This document shows, piece after piece, positions 8,251 to 16,880 of a DNA stretch of 64,000 nt (within the stretch, counting starts at the first letter, position 1; every line of letters starts with the position of its first letter). This stretch comes from Thalassovita sp. Lineage in GTDB: Bacteria; Pseudomonadota; Alphaproteobacteria; Rhodobacterales; Rhodobacteraceae. The notes below the pieces were generated by a model. The model was not told the origin of the DNA, searched no databases, and saw only the letters and a list, made by a program, of their open reading frames with translations. Location of the stretch: NCBI GenBank assembly GCA_017792425.1, contig CP051233.1, positions 3,029,739 to 3,093,738 of the forward strand. The letters run 5' to 3'. Made by a program: the position numbers and the translations under genes.

Positions 8251-8514
8251 ATGACCAAATCATTTTCCCTTTCCGTTTTGGTCCCTGCCCTGTCCGCCTT
8301 GGCTGCCATTGTCCCCTTGGTGGTCTGGCTGGGTTTCAGCACCCTAAGCCGGCAGGGAGTGAGTGCCCTGCCGGCCTTTTTCACAACGTTGGTCCGCACA
8401 TTGTCTGAACTCTTGTACACTGCCAATCCCGCCGTTCTGGCCGGGCTGGCGGGGGTTCTGACCACGGTGGGACTGTTGATGACCACCACCCGGGATCGGG
8501 GGGATCGCGCCTAG
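8251..8514 (+). CDS. Small two-helix membrane protein, unknown
   Basis: An 87-aa hydrophobic protein without a recognisable family. Two likely membrane helices are visible: SVLVPALSALAAIVPLVVWL near residues 7-26 and a second at about 52-68 (NPAVLAGLAGVLTTVGLLM), with a short charged tail DRGDRA. The chosen ATG has AAGGGA seven bases upstream; an upstream ATG at 8227 has none. The gene stands alone between the caspase gene and a bidirectional hairpin terminator, so it is probably monocistronic. An antisense frame over the same bases looks less protein-like. Confidence 0.55.
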   Translation: MTKSFSLSVLVPALSALAAIVPLVVWLGFSTLSRQGVSALPAFFTTLVRTLSELLYTANPAVLAGLAGVLTTVGLLMTTTRDRGDRA

Positions 8515-8535
8515 TCAGTGGTGGGCATCGCAGCG

Positions 8536-8571
8536 ACCGGCCCGCCCGTGATCGAGCAGGGGCGGGCCGGT
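8536..8571. terminator. Bidirectional hairpin terminator
   Basis: Two 12-bp complementary arms (8536-8547 and 8560-8571) lie between the convergent small membrane protein and TetR genes. A short T run follows on the plus strand. It probably ends both transcripts. Confidence 0.65.
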
Positions 8572-8576
8572 TTCGT

Positions 8577-9248
8577 TCAGCTACGCGGCAGCGCCAGCAA
8601 TCCGGCTTCGCAGAAATTCAGCAGCTTTTCCAATAGCTTGGGGTCCAGTGGCGGCGACGGTTCGTGACCGGCCAGGACATCCACCCGCCATTGTGACGTA
8701 CAGAGTGACAGCATTGCCGACACCGTGAAAACAAAGCCCGCAGCCACGTCACGCACCGGAACGCCGGGCAGGCAACGCGCCATTTCCTGCGCGAAACGCT
8801 GCGCCGTGGGGTCGAAACAGCGCCGGGTCAGGTCCGCCCAACGGGCATCGGCGGACACCATCGCCACCAGTCGCGCATAGGCCAGCCAACCGGGGTCACG
8901 GTCCCGCGCGATGTCCAGGAATGGGTGGATGAACGCCTTTAGCAGGGCGCGCAGGTCGGGGTCGCCCGCGGCCAGAATCGCGTTCAGCCGCGCCATCCGC
9001 AACGCCGACAGTTCCTGCGCGCGTCGTTCCACCACGGTTTCGAACAGATGTTCCTTGGGCCCGCCGTGAAAGGTAACCAGCGCCGCCGTCACGCCGGCCC
9101 GCGCAGCGATATCGCGCACGGTTGTCCCGTCGAACCCCCTGTCGGAAAACATTTTTTCCGCCGCATCCAAGACCTTGCGATGGGTTTCCTGCGCCCGTTT
9201 TGATGGGGCGCGTTTGCGGTCGGCGGGATCAGTCTTGGCGGCGTACAT
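8577..9248 (-). CDS. TetR-family transcriptional regulator
   Basis: Predicted 223-aa repressor. The N-terminal helix-turn-helix (KVLDAAEKMFSDRGFDGTTV, then IAARAGVTAALV) is typical of TetR, with the usual FHGGPKEHLF turn. The helical C-terminal domain should bind a ligand, and its last 40 residues resemble the C-terminal domains of TetR proteins that control membrane or lipid functions. I start at ATG 9248; a GTG at 9275 is possible, and neither has a strong ribosome site. It is divergent from the monooxygenase-symporter operon, and a palindrome at 9282-9292 lies between them. It most likely represses that operon until its substrate is present. Confidence 0.85.
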   Translation of the reverse strand: MYAAKTDPADRKRAPSKRAQETHRKVLDAAEKMFSDRGFDGTTVRDIAARAGVTAALVTFHGGPKEHLFETVVERRAQELSALRMARLNAILAAGDPDLRALLKAFIHPFLDIARDRDPGWLAYARLVAMVSADARWADLTRRCFDPTAQRFAQEMARCLPGVPVRDVAAGFVFTVSAMLSLCTSQWRVDVLAGHEPSPPLDPKLLEKLLNFCEAGLLALPRS

Positions 9249-9281
9249 GGAAATATCTTGCTTTATTTTGGTCACCTGTTC

Positions 9282-9292
9282 AATCTAAGATT
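9282..9292. promoter_or_regulatory. Palindrome between tetR and the monooxygenase operon
   Basis: AATCT-A-AGATT is a perfect 11-bp palindrome, with CCTGTT before it and AACAGG after it. It lies in the 83-bp divergent promoter region, where a TetR operator would be expected. Binding by the neighbouring TetR is inference. Confidence 0.4.
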
Positions 9293-9331
9293 CATTAACA
9301 GGGCAACGATCCAGGGGAGGGGATTGCGGCT

Positions 9332-10630
9332 ATGACGGAACGCTATGCGCTGATCGGCGCAGGCCCGATGGGCTTGGCCACGGCCAAGGTATTGGCACGA
9401 TTGGACATTCCCTTTCAGGGGTTCGAGCTGCATTCGGATGTGGGCGGGCTTTGGGACATCGACGCCCCCCGGTCCACAATGTATGAAACGGCGCATCTGA
9501 TATCGTCAAAGCGGATGACAGAGTTCCGCGACTTTCCAATGAATGACGAGGTAGCCGAATATCCGTCGCACCACGAGGTGTTGACGTATTTTCGCGATGT
9601 CGCCGACCACTTTGACCTGCGACGGCATTTCCTGTTCAACGCCGAGGTCACGCGCTGCGAACCGTTGGGCCAGGAAGGCGACGGCTGGCGGGTCACCTGG
9701 CGACAAGGCGGGACGGAACAATCCGACACGTTCAAGGGCGTCCTGATCGCCAACGGCACGCTGTCCGAACCGAACCAGATACGGTTCGAAGGGCATTGGG
9801 ACGGTGAGTTGATCCATGCCGCCGACTACCGCGACCCGCGCCAGTTCACGGGCAAGCGGGTGCTGGTGGTGGGGGCGGGAAACTCTGGCTGCGATATCGC
9901 GGTGGACGCGATCCACCACGGCACAAGCTGCGATATATCCATGCGGCGCGGGTACTATTTCGTGCCGAAATACGTGTTCGGCCAACCCGCCGACACGATG
10001 GGCGGCAAGATCAACCTGCCGATGTGGCTGAAACGCAAGGTGGACGGGCTGCTGCTGAAATGGTTCGTGGGCGACCCGCAGAAATACGGCTTTCCCAAAC
10101 CCGACTACCAGTTGTACGAAAGCCACCCGGTGGTGAATTCGCTGATCCTGTTCCACGCTGGTCACGGAGACATCACCGTGCGCCCGGACATCGTGCGGCT
10201 GGACGGGCATACCGTGCATTTCAAGGACGGCGCCCGCGCAGATTACGACATGATCCTGACCGCCACGGGGTACAGGCTGCACTATCCGTTCATCGACCGC
10301 ACCCTGTTGAACTGGCAGGGCGACGCACCGCATCTGTTCCTGAACTGCATGCACCCGGACCGTGACGATCTGTTCGTGCTGGGCATGGTCGAGGCATCAG
10401 GCCTGGGCTGGCAGGGACGCCACGATCAGGCCGAGATGGTGGCGCGCTACCTGCAGATGCTGGCCACCCCCGAGGGCCGCAAGCTGCGCCGACAAAAGGC
10501 CAGCGGCTTTGATCGCGCGACCGGGGGAATGAACTATATCGACCTGCCACGAATGGCCTATTACGTGGACAAGCACACCTATCTGCGCAACGTTCACCGG
10601 GTCATCCGCCAGTTGGGAGGCCGCGCATGA
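9332..10630 (+). CDS. Flavin-containing monooxygenase (class B)
   Basis: 432-aa NADPH- and FAD-dependent monooxygenase. The FAD-binding GAGPMG (about residues 9-14) is at the N-terminus. Next comes an FMO-type fingerprint, F-x-G...H...Y (FEGHWDGELIHAADY), and then the NADPH-binding VVGAGNSG. Members insert one oxygen into soft nucleophiles (N, S) or ketones (Baeyer-Villiger); motifs alone do not settle which. It is the first gene of a four-gene operon; its stop overlaps the symporter start by 4 bp. The context of a symporter and two SDR enzymes suggests oxidation of an imported alicyclic or terpenoid-like compound; this is inference. Confidence 0.88.
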   Translation: MTERYALIGAGPMGLATAKVLARLDIPFQGFELHSDVGGLWDIDAPRSTMYETAHLISSKRMTEFRDFPMNDEVAEYPSHHEVLTYFRDVADHFDLRRHFLFNAEVTRCEPLGQEGDGWRVTWRQGGTEQSDTFKGVLIANGTLSEPNQIRFEGHWDGELIHAADYRDPRQFTGKRVLVVGAGNSGCDIAVDAIHHGTSCDISMRRGYYFVPKYVFGQPADTMGGKINLPMWLKRKVDGLLLKWFVGDPQKYGFPKPDYQLYESHPVVNSLILFHAGHGDITVRPDIVRLDGHTVHFKDGARADYDMILTATGYRLHYPFIDRTLLNWQGDAPHLFLNCMHPDRDDLFVLGMVEASGLGWQGRHDQAEMVARYLQMLATPEGRKLRRQKASGFDRATGGMNYIDLPRMAYYVDKHTYLRNVHRVIRQLGGRA

Positions 10631-11529
10631 CCGATATCGACGACATCATGCTGAACTTCAGCCCCGGCAGCCTGCTGGTGCTGAACGCGATCCTTGCGGT
10701 GGTGATGTTTTCCATCGCGCTGGACCTGAAACTGCAGGATTTCAAGGACGCGATCAAAGCGCCGAAACCCCTGCTGACAGGGCTGGTATCGCAATTCGTG
10801 GCCTTGCCGGCGTTGACCTTCCTACTGGTCTTGGCCACGGCGCCGCGCCCGTCAATCGCGCTGGGGCTGATCCTGGTGGCGGCCTGTCCCGGCGGCAATA
10901 TTTCCAACTTCATCACCGCGCGGGCCGGCGGGAACGTGGCGCTGTCAGTGTCCATGACCGCCGTAGCCACCGTCGCCGCACTGGTGCTGACGCCGCTGAA
11001 CGTCGGGCTGTGGGGCTATTTGTACGAACCCACCCGCACCATCCTGCGTGACACCCATATTGATCCGGTTCAGGTCGCCATCACCGTCGGGTTGATGCTG
11101 GTACTGCCACTGGTGCTGGGAATCACGCTGAATACCCGCCGCCCGGACATCACCGCCCGCATTCACAAGCCGATGCAGGTGCTGTCCATGCTGATCTTTG
11201 CCGCTTTCATCGCGGCTGCCCTGGCCGCGAACTGGGGGTTTTTCAAGGCCTTCGCGGGGGCCGTCGCCCTGCTGGTCGTGGTGCACAACGGGTTGGCTCT
11301 GGTGGCCGGGAACATGATCGCGCGGCTGGCCAACGCATCGGAATACGACCGGCGCGCCATCACCATCGAAACCGGCATCCAGAATTCGGGTCTGGGGCTG
11401 GTGCTGATCTTTTCGTTCTTCGGCGGGCTGGGCGGCATGGCGGTGGCAGCGGCCTTCTGGGGGATCTGGCACGCGATTTCCGGCATAGCACTGGCGGGCT
11501 GGATGAACCGCAGGGAAGCCCGTCGATGA
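10627..11529 (+). CDS. Bile acid:sodium symporter (BASS) family transporter
   Basis: 300-aa integral membrane protein with about nine hydrophobic helices. The conserved family segment ACPGGNISNFITARAGGN is in the middle of the N-terminal half, and the second crossover region carries IETGIQNSGLGL. Family members import organic anions with sodium, including bile acids, pyruvate and pantoate. It overlaps both neighbours by 4 bp (ATGA), so its expression is coupled to the monooxygenase and SDR enzymes. It probably brings in their substrate or exports a product. Confidence 0.88.
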   Translation: MTDIDDIMLNFSPGSLLVLNAILAVVMFSIALDLKLQDFKDAIKAPKPLLTGLVSQFVALPALTFLLVLATAPRPSIALGLILVAACPGGNISNFITARAGGNVALSVSMTAVATVAALVLTPLNVGLWGYLYEPTRTILRDTHIDPVQVAITVGLMLVLPLVLGITLNTRRPDITARIHKPMQVLSMLIFAAFIAAALAANWGFFKAFAGAVALLVVVHNGLALVAGNMIARLANASEYDRRAITIETGIQNSGLGLVLIFSFFGGLGGMAVAAAFWGIWHAISGIALAGWMNRREARR

Positions 11530-12455
11530 CCCGCATTCTGATCACCGGCGCGGGTGGTCTGGTCGGGCGGGCGCTGTTGCAGGAATTGATCCGCCATCAG
11601 GTCATCGCCACGGATCTGACCGCCCCCGATCTGCCCGCCAACGCCCGGTTTCGGCGTATGGATGTCACCGGCGACGATCCTGCACAGGTCATCGCGCAGG
11701 AACAACCCGAAGTGGTGATCCACCTTGCCTCTGTTGTCACGCCACCGAAAGGGTCCACCCGCCGGATGGAATATGCAGTCGATGTGACCGGCACCCGCAA
11801 CGTGCTGGCAGCCTGCGTGGCGCAGGGTGTACGGCGGCTGGTGGTCACGTCCTCGGGCGCGGCCTATGGCTATCACCCGCGCAACGCCACCCCGCTGACC
11901 GAGGACATGCCCCTGCAAGGCAACCCCGAGTTCAGCTATTCCCGCCACAAGCACCTGGTCGAGCAAATGCTGGCCGAGACCCGCGCCGCCCACCCGGACC
12001 TGCAACAAGTGGTGCTGCGGGTTGGCACCGTGCTGGGCCCGGGCGTCGAAAACCAGATCACCGCCCTGTTCCGCAGAAAACGCCTGCTGCGCGTGGCCGG
12101 GACGGACGGCGCCTTCGTGTTCATCTGGGCCGGTGATCTGGCTCGCATCCTGCACCGCGCCGCCACCGACGGCCCACCGGGCATCTACAACGTCGCGGGC
12201 GACGGGGCGCTGCCGATCGCGGATTTGGCCACCATTCTGCGAAAACCGGTTCTGACGCTGCCCGCCTGGGTGCTGCGCCTGGCGCTTGGGGTCGCCCGCC
12301 CGCTGGGATTGACCCGCTATGGACCGGAACAGGTGCGCTTTCTGCAATACCGCCCGGTGCTGGACAACACCCGCCTGAAAACCGTTTTTGGCTACACTCC
12401 GCATCGCACCACCAGGCAGGCGTTCACCGACTGGGCGCAAGGGGCCGGACTATGA
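11526..12455 (+). CDS. NAD-dependent epimerase/dehydratase (extended SDR)
   Basis: 309-aa Rossmann protein. The N-terminal TGAGGLVGR is the extended-SDR nucleotide motif. Catalytic residues appear as Ser in VVTSSGAAYG and a Tyr-x-x-x-Lys as YSRHK. Related enzymes act on nucleotide sugars or as 3-beta-hydroxysteroid/ketone reductases. There is no nucleotide-sugar gene nearby, and the operon partners (monooxygenase, symporter) favour a small-molecule dehydrogenase. It overlaps genes on both sides by 4 bp. Confidence 0.85.
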   Translation: MTRILITGAGGLVGRALLQELIRHQVIATDLTAPDLPANARFRRMDVTGDDPAQVIAQEQPEVVIHLASVVTPPKGSTRRMEYAVDVTGTRNVLAACVAQGVRRLVVTSSGAAYGYHPRNATPLTEDMPLQGNPEFSYSRHKHLVEQMLAETRAAHPDLQQVVLRVGTVLGPGVENQITALFRRKRLLRVAGTDGAFVFIWAGDLARILHRAATDGPPGIYNVAGDGALPIADLATILRKPVLTLPAWVLRLALGVARPLGLTRYGPEQVRFLQYRPVLDNTRLKTVFGYTPHRTTRQAFTDWAQGAGL

Positions 12456-13216
12456 ACACCGCCGTTATCACTGGGGGCGCCGGGGGGCTGGGCCGCGCAT
12501 TGTGCCGCCAACTTGTTCAGGATGGCTGGCAGGTGGTGCTGATGGATCTGCCGTCCCCCGCGCTGGAGGCAATGCAATCTCCGCAGGTCAGCATCGTCCC
12601 CTGCGACCTGACCGACGAACCCGCGACACAGGCAGCGTGCCGGCGGGTCACCGCCGCACACCCGGCAATCGGCCTGGTGATCTATAACGCCGGGATCACC
12701 CAGATTGCCGAATTCGATGGCTCTGACCTGACCGCCCACAGGCGCGTCTTTGCAGTCAACTACTTCGCGGCGGTGACGGTCGCCCACGGCCTGCTGCGGG
12801 CAGTTCGCCGGGCACGGGGCACGCACCTGGCGATTTCCTCGGTCGCAGGCTTCGCCCCGCTGCACCGGCGCACATCCTATGCGGCCTCCAAACACGCGCT
12901 CGAAGGCTTCTTCAAATCGCTCCGGTCCGAAGAAGCCCCCCACGGCGTGCATTGCCTGATCGCCGCGCCCTCTTTCGTGGCCACGAATATTGGCAACTCC
13001 CAGGCGCAGCCCGATGGCATCGCCCGCCCCGGATCGGCCCCCGACGGCATAGACTACATATCCCCGGAGGAGGCCGCCCGCGTGATCCTGGCCGGCTGGC
13101 GCAAGCGCAAACCCTTCATCCCCGTGGGGCGCGTGGCCCGCCTGGCGTGGTGGCTGAACCGGCTTTCCCCCGGCCAGTATGAGAAGCAGATGAACAAACG
13201 CATCGCTCGCCGATAG
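12452..13216 (+). CDS. Short-chain dehydrogenase/reductase
   Basis: Classical SDR of 254 aa. It has a Gly-rich N-terminal TGGAGGLGRALC cofactor motif, NAG in IYNAGIT, Ser in ISSVAGF and the catalytic YAASK. It is the last gene of the FMO-BASS-SDR-SDR operon (4-bp overlap with the preceding gene). It probably oxidises or reduces an alcohol/ketone made by the monooxygenase. The exact substrate cannot be read from the sequence. Confidence 0.87.
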   Translation: MNTAVITGGAGGLGRALCRQLVQDGWQVVLMDLPSPALEAMQSPQVSIVPCDLTDEPATQAACRRVTAAHPAIGLVIYNAGITQIAEFDGSDLTAHRRVFAVNYFAAVTVAHGLLRAVRRARGTHLAISSVAGFAPLHRRTSYAASKHALEGFFKSLRSEEAPHGVHCLIAAPSFVATNIGNSQAQPDGIARPGSAPDGIDYISPEEAARVILAGWRKRKPFIPVGRVARLAWWLNRLSPGQYEKQMNKRIARR

Positions 13217-13368
13217 ACGGCCAAAGTCGCCTTTCGGAAACCCCCGCCACGGTTTTTCACACCCCATGCGCATTTTCAGCATTTTCGGTCGCAATCGCGC
13301 ATTGTGACGAAGTTTCCTTGCCGTATACCGGCTGTCACGCCTTCTTCAAACCCTAGGGACGGACCCCG

Positions 13369-14253
13369 ATGAACAGCTTTGCCCTGACCGTGAAATGCCA
13401 ATCCACCCGCGGCATCGTCGCCGCGATAGCCACTTTCCTGGCAGAGCAGGGCTGCAACATCGCGGACTCGCACCAGCATGACGATTTCGAAACCGGCAGC
13501 TTCTTCATGCGCGTCAGCTTCCGCAGCGAAAAAGGCGCCACGCTGGCCAGCCTGACCGAAGCCTTCGCCGCCGCGGCGCAGGACTTCGACATGACCTATG
13601 CCTTCCACGACGAAAACGAAAAGATGAAGGTGGTCCTGATGGTGTCCCGCTTCGGCCACTGCCTGAACGACCTGCTGTACCGCTGGCGCATCGGCGCGCT
13701 GCCCATCGATATCGTCGCCGTGATCTCGAACCACCTCGACTATCAGAAAGTGGTGGTCAACTACGACATCCCGTTCCACTACATCCGCGTGACCAAGGAC
13801 AACAAGACCCAGGCCGAAGCCCAGCAAATGGCCATCATCGAGGAATCCGGCGCCGAACTGGTGGTGCTTGCGCGCTACATGCAGGTGCTGTCGGACGAGA
13901 TGTGCCAGAAAATGAGCGGCCGGATCATCAACATCCACCACTCTTTCCTGCCCAGCTTCAAGGGTGCGAACCCCTACAAGCAAGCCTACCAGCGTGGGGT
14001 GAAGCTGATCGGCGCCACCGCTCACTACGTCACCGCCGACCTGGACGAAGGCCCGATCATCGAACAGGACACCGTCCGCGTCACCCACGCCCAGTCGCCC
14101 GACGACTACGTCAGCCTGGGCCGCGACGTCGAAGCGTCCGTGCTGGCCCGCGCTGTCCACGCCCACATCCGCCACCGCACCTTCCTGAATGGCAACAAGA
14201 CCGTGGTCTTCCCGGCCTCGCCGGGTTCCTACGCTTCTGAACGCATGGGCTGA
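13369..14253 (+). CDS. purU: Formyltetrahydrofolate deformylase
   Basis: Hydrolyses 10-formyl-tetrahydrofolate to formate and tetrahydrofolate, balancing one-carbon pools and supplying formate for purine synthesis. The 294-aa protein has the family architecture: an N-terminal ACT domain (about 1-80) and a formyltransferase-like catalytic domain. The catalytic segments NIHHSFLPSFKG and ATAHYVTADLDEGPII carry the His and Asp residues. Length matches the family. It stands alone, 152 bp after the SDR operon, with GGACGG before the ATG. In roseobacters the enzyme often takes part in methyl-group oxidation; that role here is inference. Confidence 0.95.
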   Translation: MNSFALTVKCQSTRGIVAAIATFLAEQGCNIADSHQHDDFETGSFFMRVSFRSEKGATLASLTEAFAAAAQDFDMTYAFHDENEKMKVVLMVSRFGHCLNDLLYRWRIGALPIDIVAVISNHLDYQKVVVNYDIPFHYIRVTKDNKTQAEAQQMAIIEESGAELVVLARYMQVLSDEMCQKMSGRIINIHHSFLPSFKGANPYKQAYQRGVKLIGATAHYVTADLDEGPIIEQDTVRVTHAQSPDDYVSLGRDVEASVLARAVHAHIRHRTFLNGNKTVVFPASPGSYASERMG

Positions 14254-14412
14254 TCCTGCGGACAGATTGGGGGCCAGCCCCCAAACCCCCGGAGTATTTC
14301 GGGCAAGATGAAAGCTGTTTTTTCTTGGGACAAGTACCCCGGGGTCTGGGGCAGCGCCCCAGTCCCGAGGCCGCAGGCCGAGATATACGGCGCGCGCGCC
14401 AGCGCGCACCGC
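14254..14412. repeat. GC-rich intergenic hairpins with dispersed motif copy 2
   Basis: The gap between convergent purU and the acyl-CoA dehydrogenase holds a TTGGGGGC/GCCCCCAA hairpin, the dispersed motif GAGTATTTCGGGCAAGATGA at 14292-14313, and the stem CTGGGGC-AGC-GCCCCAG at 14346-14362 next to GGCCGCAGGCC. A related stem with GGCCGAAGGCC is at 32723-32749. The hairpins probably end both transcripts. Confidence 0.55.
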
Positions 14413-15564
14413 TCAGTTACGTTTGCGTTCGTCCAGACCCAGGCCGCGGCCGATGATTTCGCGCATGATCTCTGATGTCCCGGCATAGATCCGGCTGATC
14501 CGCGCGTCGGCGTAGAGGCGCGAAATCTCATATTCGTCCATGTAACCGGCGCCGCCGTGCAACTGCACGCATTCGTCCACCACCCGGCCCTCCACTTCCG
14601 AGGTAAACAGCTTGGCCTCGGCGGCCATCTCGGCGCTTAGCCCGTGGTTCAGGTGTTCACGCACGCAATGGTCTGTCAGCGCCCAGCCCGCATCCAGTTC
14701 GGTCCGCATAGACGCCATCTTGAACCGTGAATTCTGGAACGTCCCGATCGGCTGGCCAAAGGCGCGGCGTTCCATGATATAGCCCATCGTCAGGTTGAAG
14801 GCGTGTTCGGCGCGGGACATGAACCCGACCGCGCCGGAAATGCGTTCCTCGGCCAGGTTCATCATCATCGCCTTGAACCCCTTGCAGGGGTCACCCAGGA
14901 CATTGGCCTTCGGCACTTTGACGTTGTCGAAGAACAGTTCTGCCGTGTCCTGCGATTTCAGCCCCATCTTGGCCAGGTTGCGGCCGCGGCTGAAGCCGTC
15001 CATCCCGTCCTCTACCAGGAACAGGCCAATCTCGTGCCCTGCGCCGGTGCGGGCGGCCACCACCACAAGCCCGGCCAGGAACCCGTTGGAGATATAGGTC
15101 TTGGACCCGCTCAGCACCCAGTGGTCATCCATTTCCACCGCGCGCGTCGTCACCCCGCCCAGGTCTGACCCGGTGCCCGGTTCAGTCATCGCGATGGCCA
15201 GGATGATGTCGCCCGACACGATGCCGGGCATGAAGCGGTCGCGCTGTTCGTCGTTGCCCAGCTTGTGAATGTAGGGCCCGACGATACGGTTATGCAGCCC
15301 GATGAAAAAGCCGGATTCACGCGGGCCGATTTCTTCGCTCAGGATCATGTCATAGCGGAAATCATCCAGCCCAAGCCCGCCGTATTTCTCATCCGCGTAC
15401 ATGCACAGGAACCCTTGCTGCCCGGCCTTTTTCCACACCTCGCGGCTGACGCAGCCGGCGTCGCGCCACTCATCGGCATGGGGAAACACCTCGGCCTCGG
15501 CCCATTTGCGCACGGAGTTGCGGAAGATCTCGTGTTCTTCGTCATAGATCGTTCGTTTCAGCAC
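14413..15564 (-). CDS. Acyl-CoA dehydrogenase
   Basis: 383-aa FAD flavoprotein that introduces the alpha-beta double bond into an acyl-CoA and passes electrons to ETF. It shows the family signatures AMTEPGTGSDL (FAD/substrate contact) and QLHGGAGYMDEYEISR. The usual YEGT catalytic Glu is Ala here (IYAGTSEIM). A Glu-Arg pair is instead present near residue 240 (LAEERISG), as in isovaleryl- and long-chain acyl-CoA dehydrogenases. It starts with GTG, supported by AGGAG seven bases upstream. It follows livK on the same strand after a strong hairpin and probably belongs to the same catabolic unit. Confidence 0.92.
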   Translation of the reverse strand: MLKRTIYDEEHEIFRNSVRKWAEAEVFPHADEWRDAGCVSREVWKKAGQQGFLCMYADEKYGGLGLDDFRYDMILSEEIGPRESGFFIGLHNRIVGPYIHKLGNDEQRDRFMPGIVSGDIILAIAMTEPGTGSDLGGVTTRAVEMDDHWVLSGSKTYISNGFLAGLVVVAARTGAGHEIGLFLVEDGMDGFSRGRNLAKMGLKSQDTAELFFDNVKVPKANVLGDPCKGFKAMMMNLAEERISGAVGFMSRAEHAFNLTMGYIMERRAFGQPIGTFQNSRFKMASMRTELDAGWALTDHCVREHLNHGLSAEMAAEAKLFTSEVEGRVVDECVQLHGGAGYMDEYEISRLYADARISRIYAGTSEIMREIIGRGLGLDERKRN

Positions 15565-15615
15565 GGGAAAACTCCTGTCTGATCAAAGGGTTGGCAATGG
15601 CGAGGGGGAAAGGAA

Positions 15616-15643
15616 CGGCGGGGCGGATCATGCCGCCCCGCCG
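15616..15643 (-). terminator. Strong hairpin downstream of livK
   Basis: Two 11-bp complementary arms enclose the loop ATCATG between livK and the acyl-CoA dehydrogenase gene. There is only a weak T tract on the minus strand. It may stabilise the livK message or partly terminate before the dehydrogenase, which would explain higher expression of the binding protein. Confidence 0.55.
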
Positions 15644-15652
15644 GGGGTCATG

Positions 15653-16819
15653 TCATTCGATGGTCTTGATCAGCTTCCAGCTGCCGTTTTCCACGGCAGA
15701 GATATAGATCTGCGTGGCAGCGACGTGGTTTTCGGCGCTCATGTTGACGGTGTTGCCCGCAACCTGATCGTCATACTGCAGCCCTTCCATCGCCGAGATG
15801 AACCCTGCGCGGGTCAGGTCGGGACCGGCCGCTTCCAGGCCTTTCACCATCAGTTCCGCCGCGGAACGTCCCAGCAGCGCACCGGTGCCGGGGAACTTTT
15901 CACCGGTGGCATCGATATAGGATTTCACCCAGCCCGCGACCTCGGGGTTGTCCATCCGCGCTTCCAGATCCTGCCAGCCTGCGGCGGCAACCACGCCACC
16001 CATGACGCCCTGCGCCGCCAGCCCCTTGGCCACGACGGTGTGGAACCCGGCAGAGCTGAGCAGGAAGGTCACGTCCACGCCCAGCTTGTTGGCTGTGGCG
16101 ATCACGTTGATGGTCTGGCTGATCCCCAGGGCCAGGCCCACGGTGTCACAGCCTGCTTCCTTGATCTTGCCCAGGGCGCCGGTGAAATCGGCTTCGTCCG
16201 GCTTGTGCTGGGTTTCGATCCCGAACGCAGCGCCAGCCGCAGCCGCACCGTCCTTCACCCCCATTTCGATCTCTTCGCCAAAATCGGTCGGCAGGTACAT
16301 CAGGCAGAAGGTTTTCTTGCCCTGCTCGGCCGCCATGTACCCTGTCGCCGCCTTCACGGCGTCATAGTAGGACGCAGTACCGGCGAATTTCCACGGCGCG
16401 GGTGGGTCCACCATCTGGCGCGCCGCCGACAGCGGGCTGACATTGGGGATGTTCTTGGGTTCCATCAGCTGAAACATGGCGATGTTGTGGGGCGTTCCCA
16501 GGCTCAGCAGCATGGCGAAAACCTTGTCGCGGTTCACCAGCTTGTTGGCGGCCTGGACGGCCTTGGGCACCTGATAGCCGTGATCCTCGACGATATAGCT
16601 GATCTTGCGGCCATGCACGCCGCCAGCCGCGTTGATTTCGTCAAAGTACAGCTGCGCGGCCTTCACCGCAGGCACCGAGAAGGGCGCAAAGATGCCCGAC
16701 AGGTCATGTGCGGCGCCCAGGATGATCTCGGTGTCGGTCACGCCGTCCTCGGCCATCGCGGGGGCAGCAAGACCCAGCGACAGCGCCGTGACGGCGGCAA
16801 ACGTCTTAAGTGCTTTCAT
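15653..16819 (-). CDS. Liv-type ABC transporter substrate-binding protein
   Basis: 388-aa periplasmic type I binding protein. The signal peptide (MKALKTFAAVTALSLGLAAP, cleaved after AMA) is followed directly by the mature start EDGVTDTEIILG, a typical Leu/Ile/Val-binding fold. I chose the ATG with GGGAGG ten bases upstream; an ATG 18 bases earlier would include the ribosome site. It lies downstream of the livHMGF-acyl-CoA ligase series. The partner acyl-CoA ligase and beta-oxidation enzymes suggest that the ligand is a carboxylic acid, not an amino acid; this is inference. Confidence 0.9.
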   Translation of the reverse strand: MKALKTFAAVTALSLGLAAPAMAEDGVTDTEIILGAAHDLSGIFAPFSVPAVKAAQLYFDEINAAGGVHGRKISYIVEDHGYQVPKAVQAANKLVNRDKVFAMLLSLGTPHNIAMFQLMEPKNIPNVSPLSAARQMVDPPAPWKFAGTASYYDAVKAATGYMAAEQGKKTFCLMYLPTDFGEEIEMGVKDGAAAAGAAFGIETQHKPDEADFTGALGKIKEAGCDTVGLALGISQTINVIATANKLGVDVTFLLSSAGFHTVVAKGLAAQGVMGGVVAAAGWQDLEARMDNPEVAGWVKSYIDATGEKFPGTGALLGRSAAELMVKGLEAAGPDLTRAGFISAMEGLQYDDQVAGNTVNMSAENHVAATQIYISAVENGSWKLIKTIE

Positions 16820-16880
16820 GGTATTCGTTCCTCCCAATAGAACTTGTTTACGTCTGGCCGCGCCCCTCCTCCGGGCGCGA

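Noticed and set aside
8121..8489. Minus-strand frame overlapping the small membrane protein
   Set aside because: No ribosome site and no hydrophobic or domain pattern; the plus frame is better supported.
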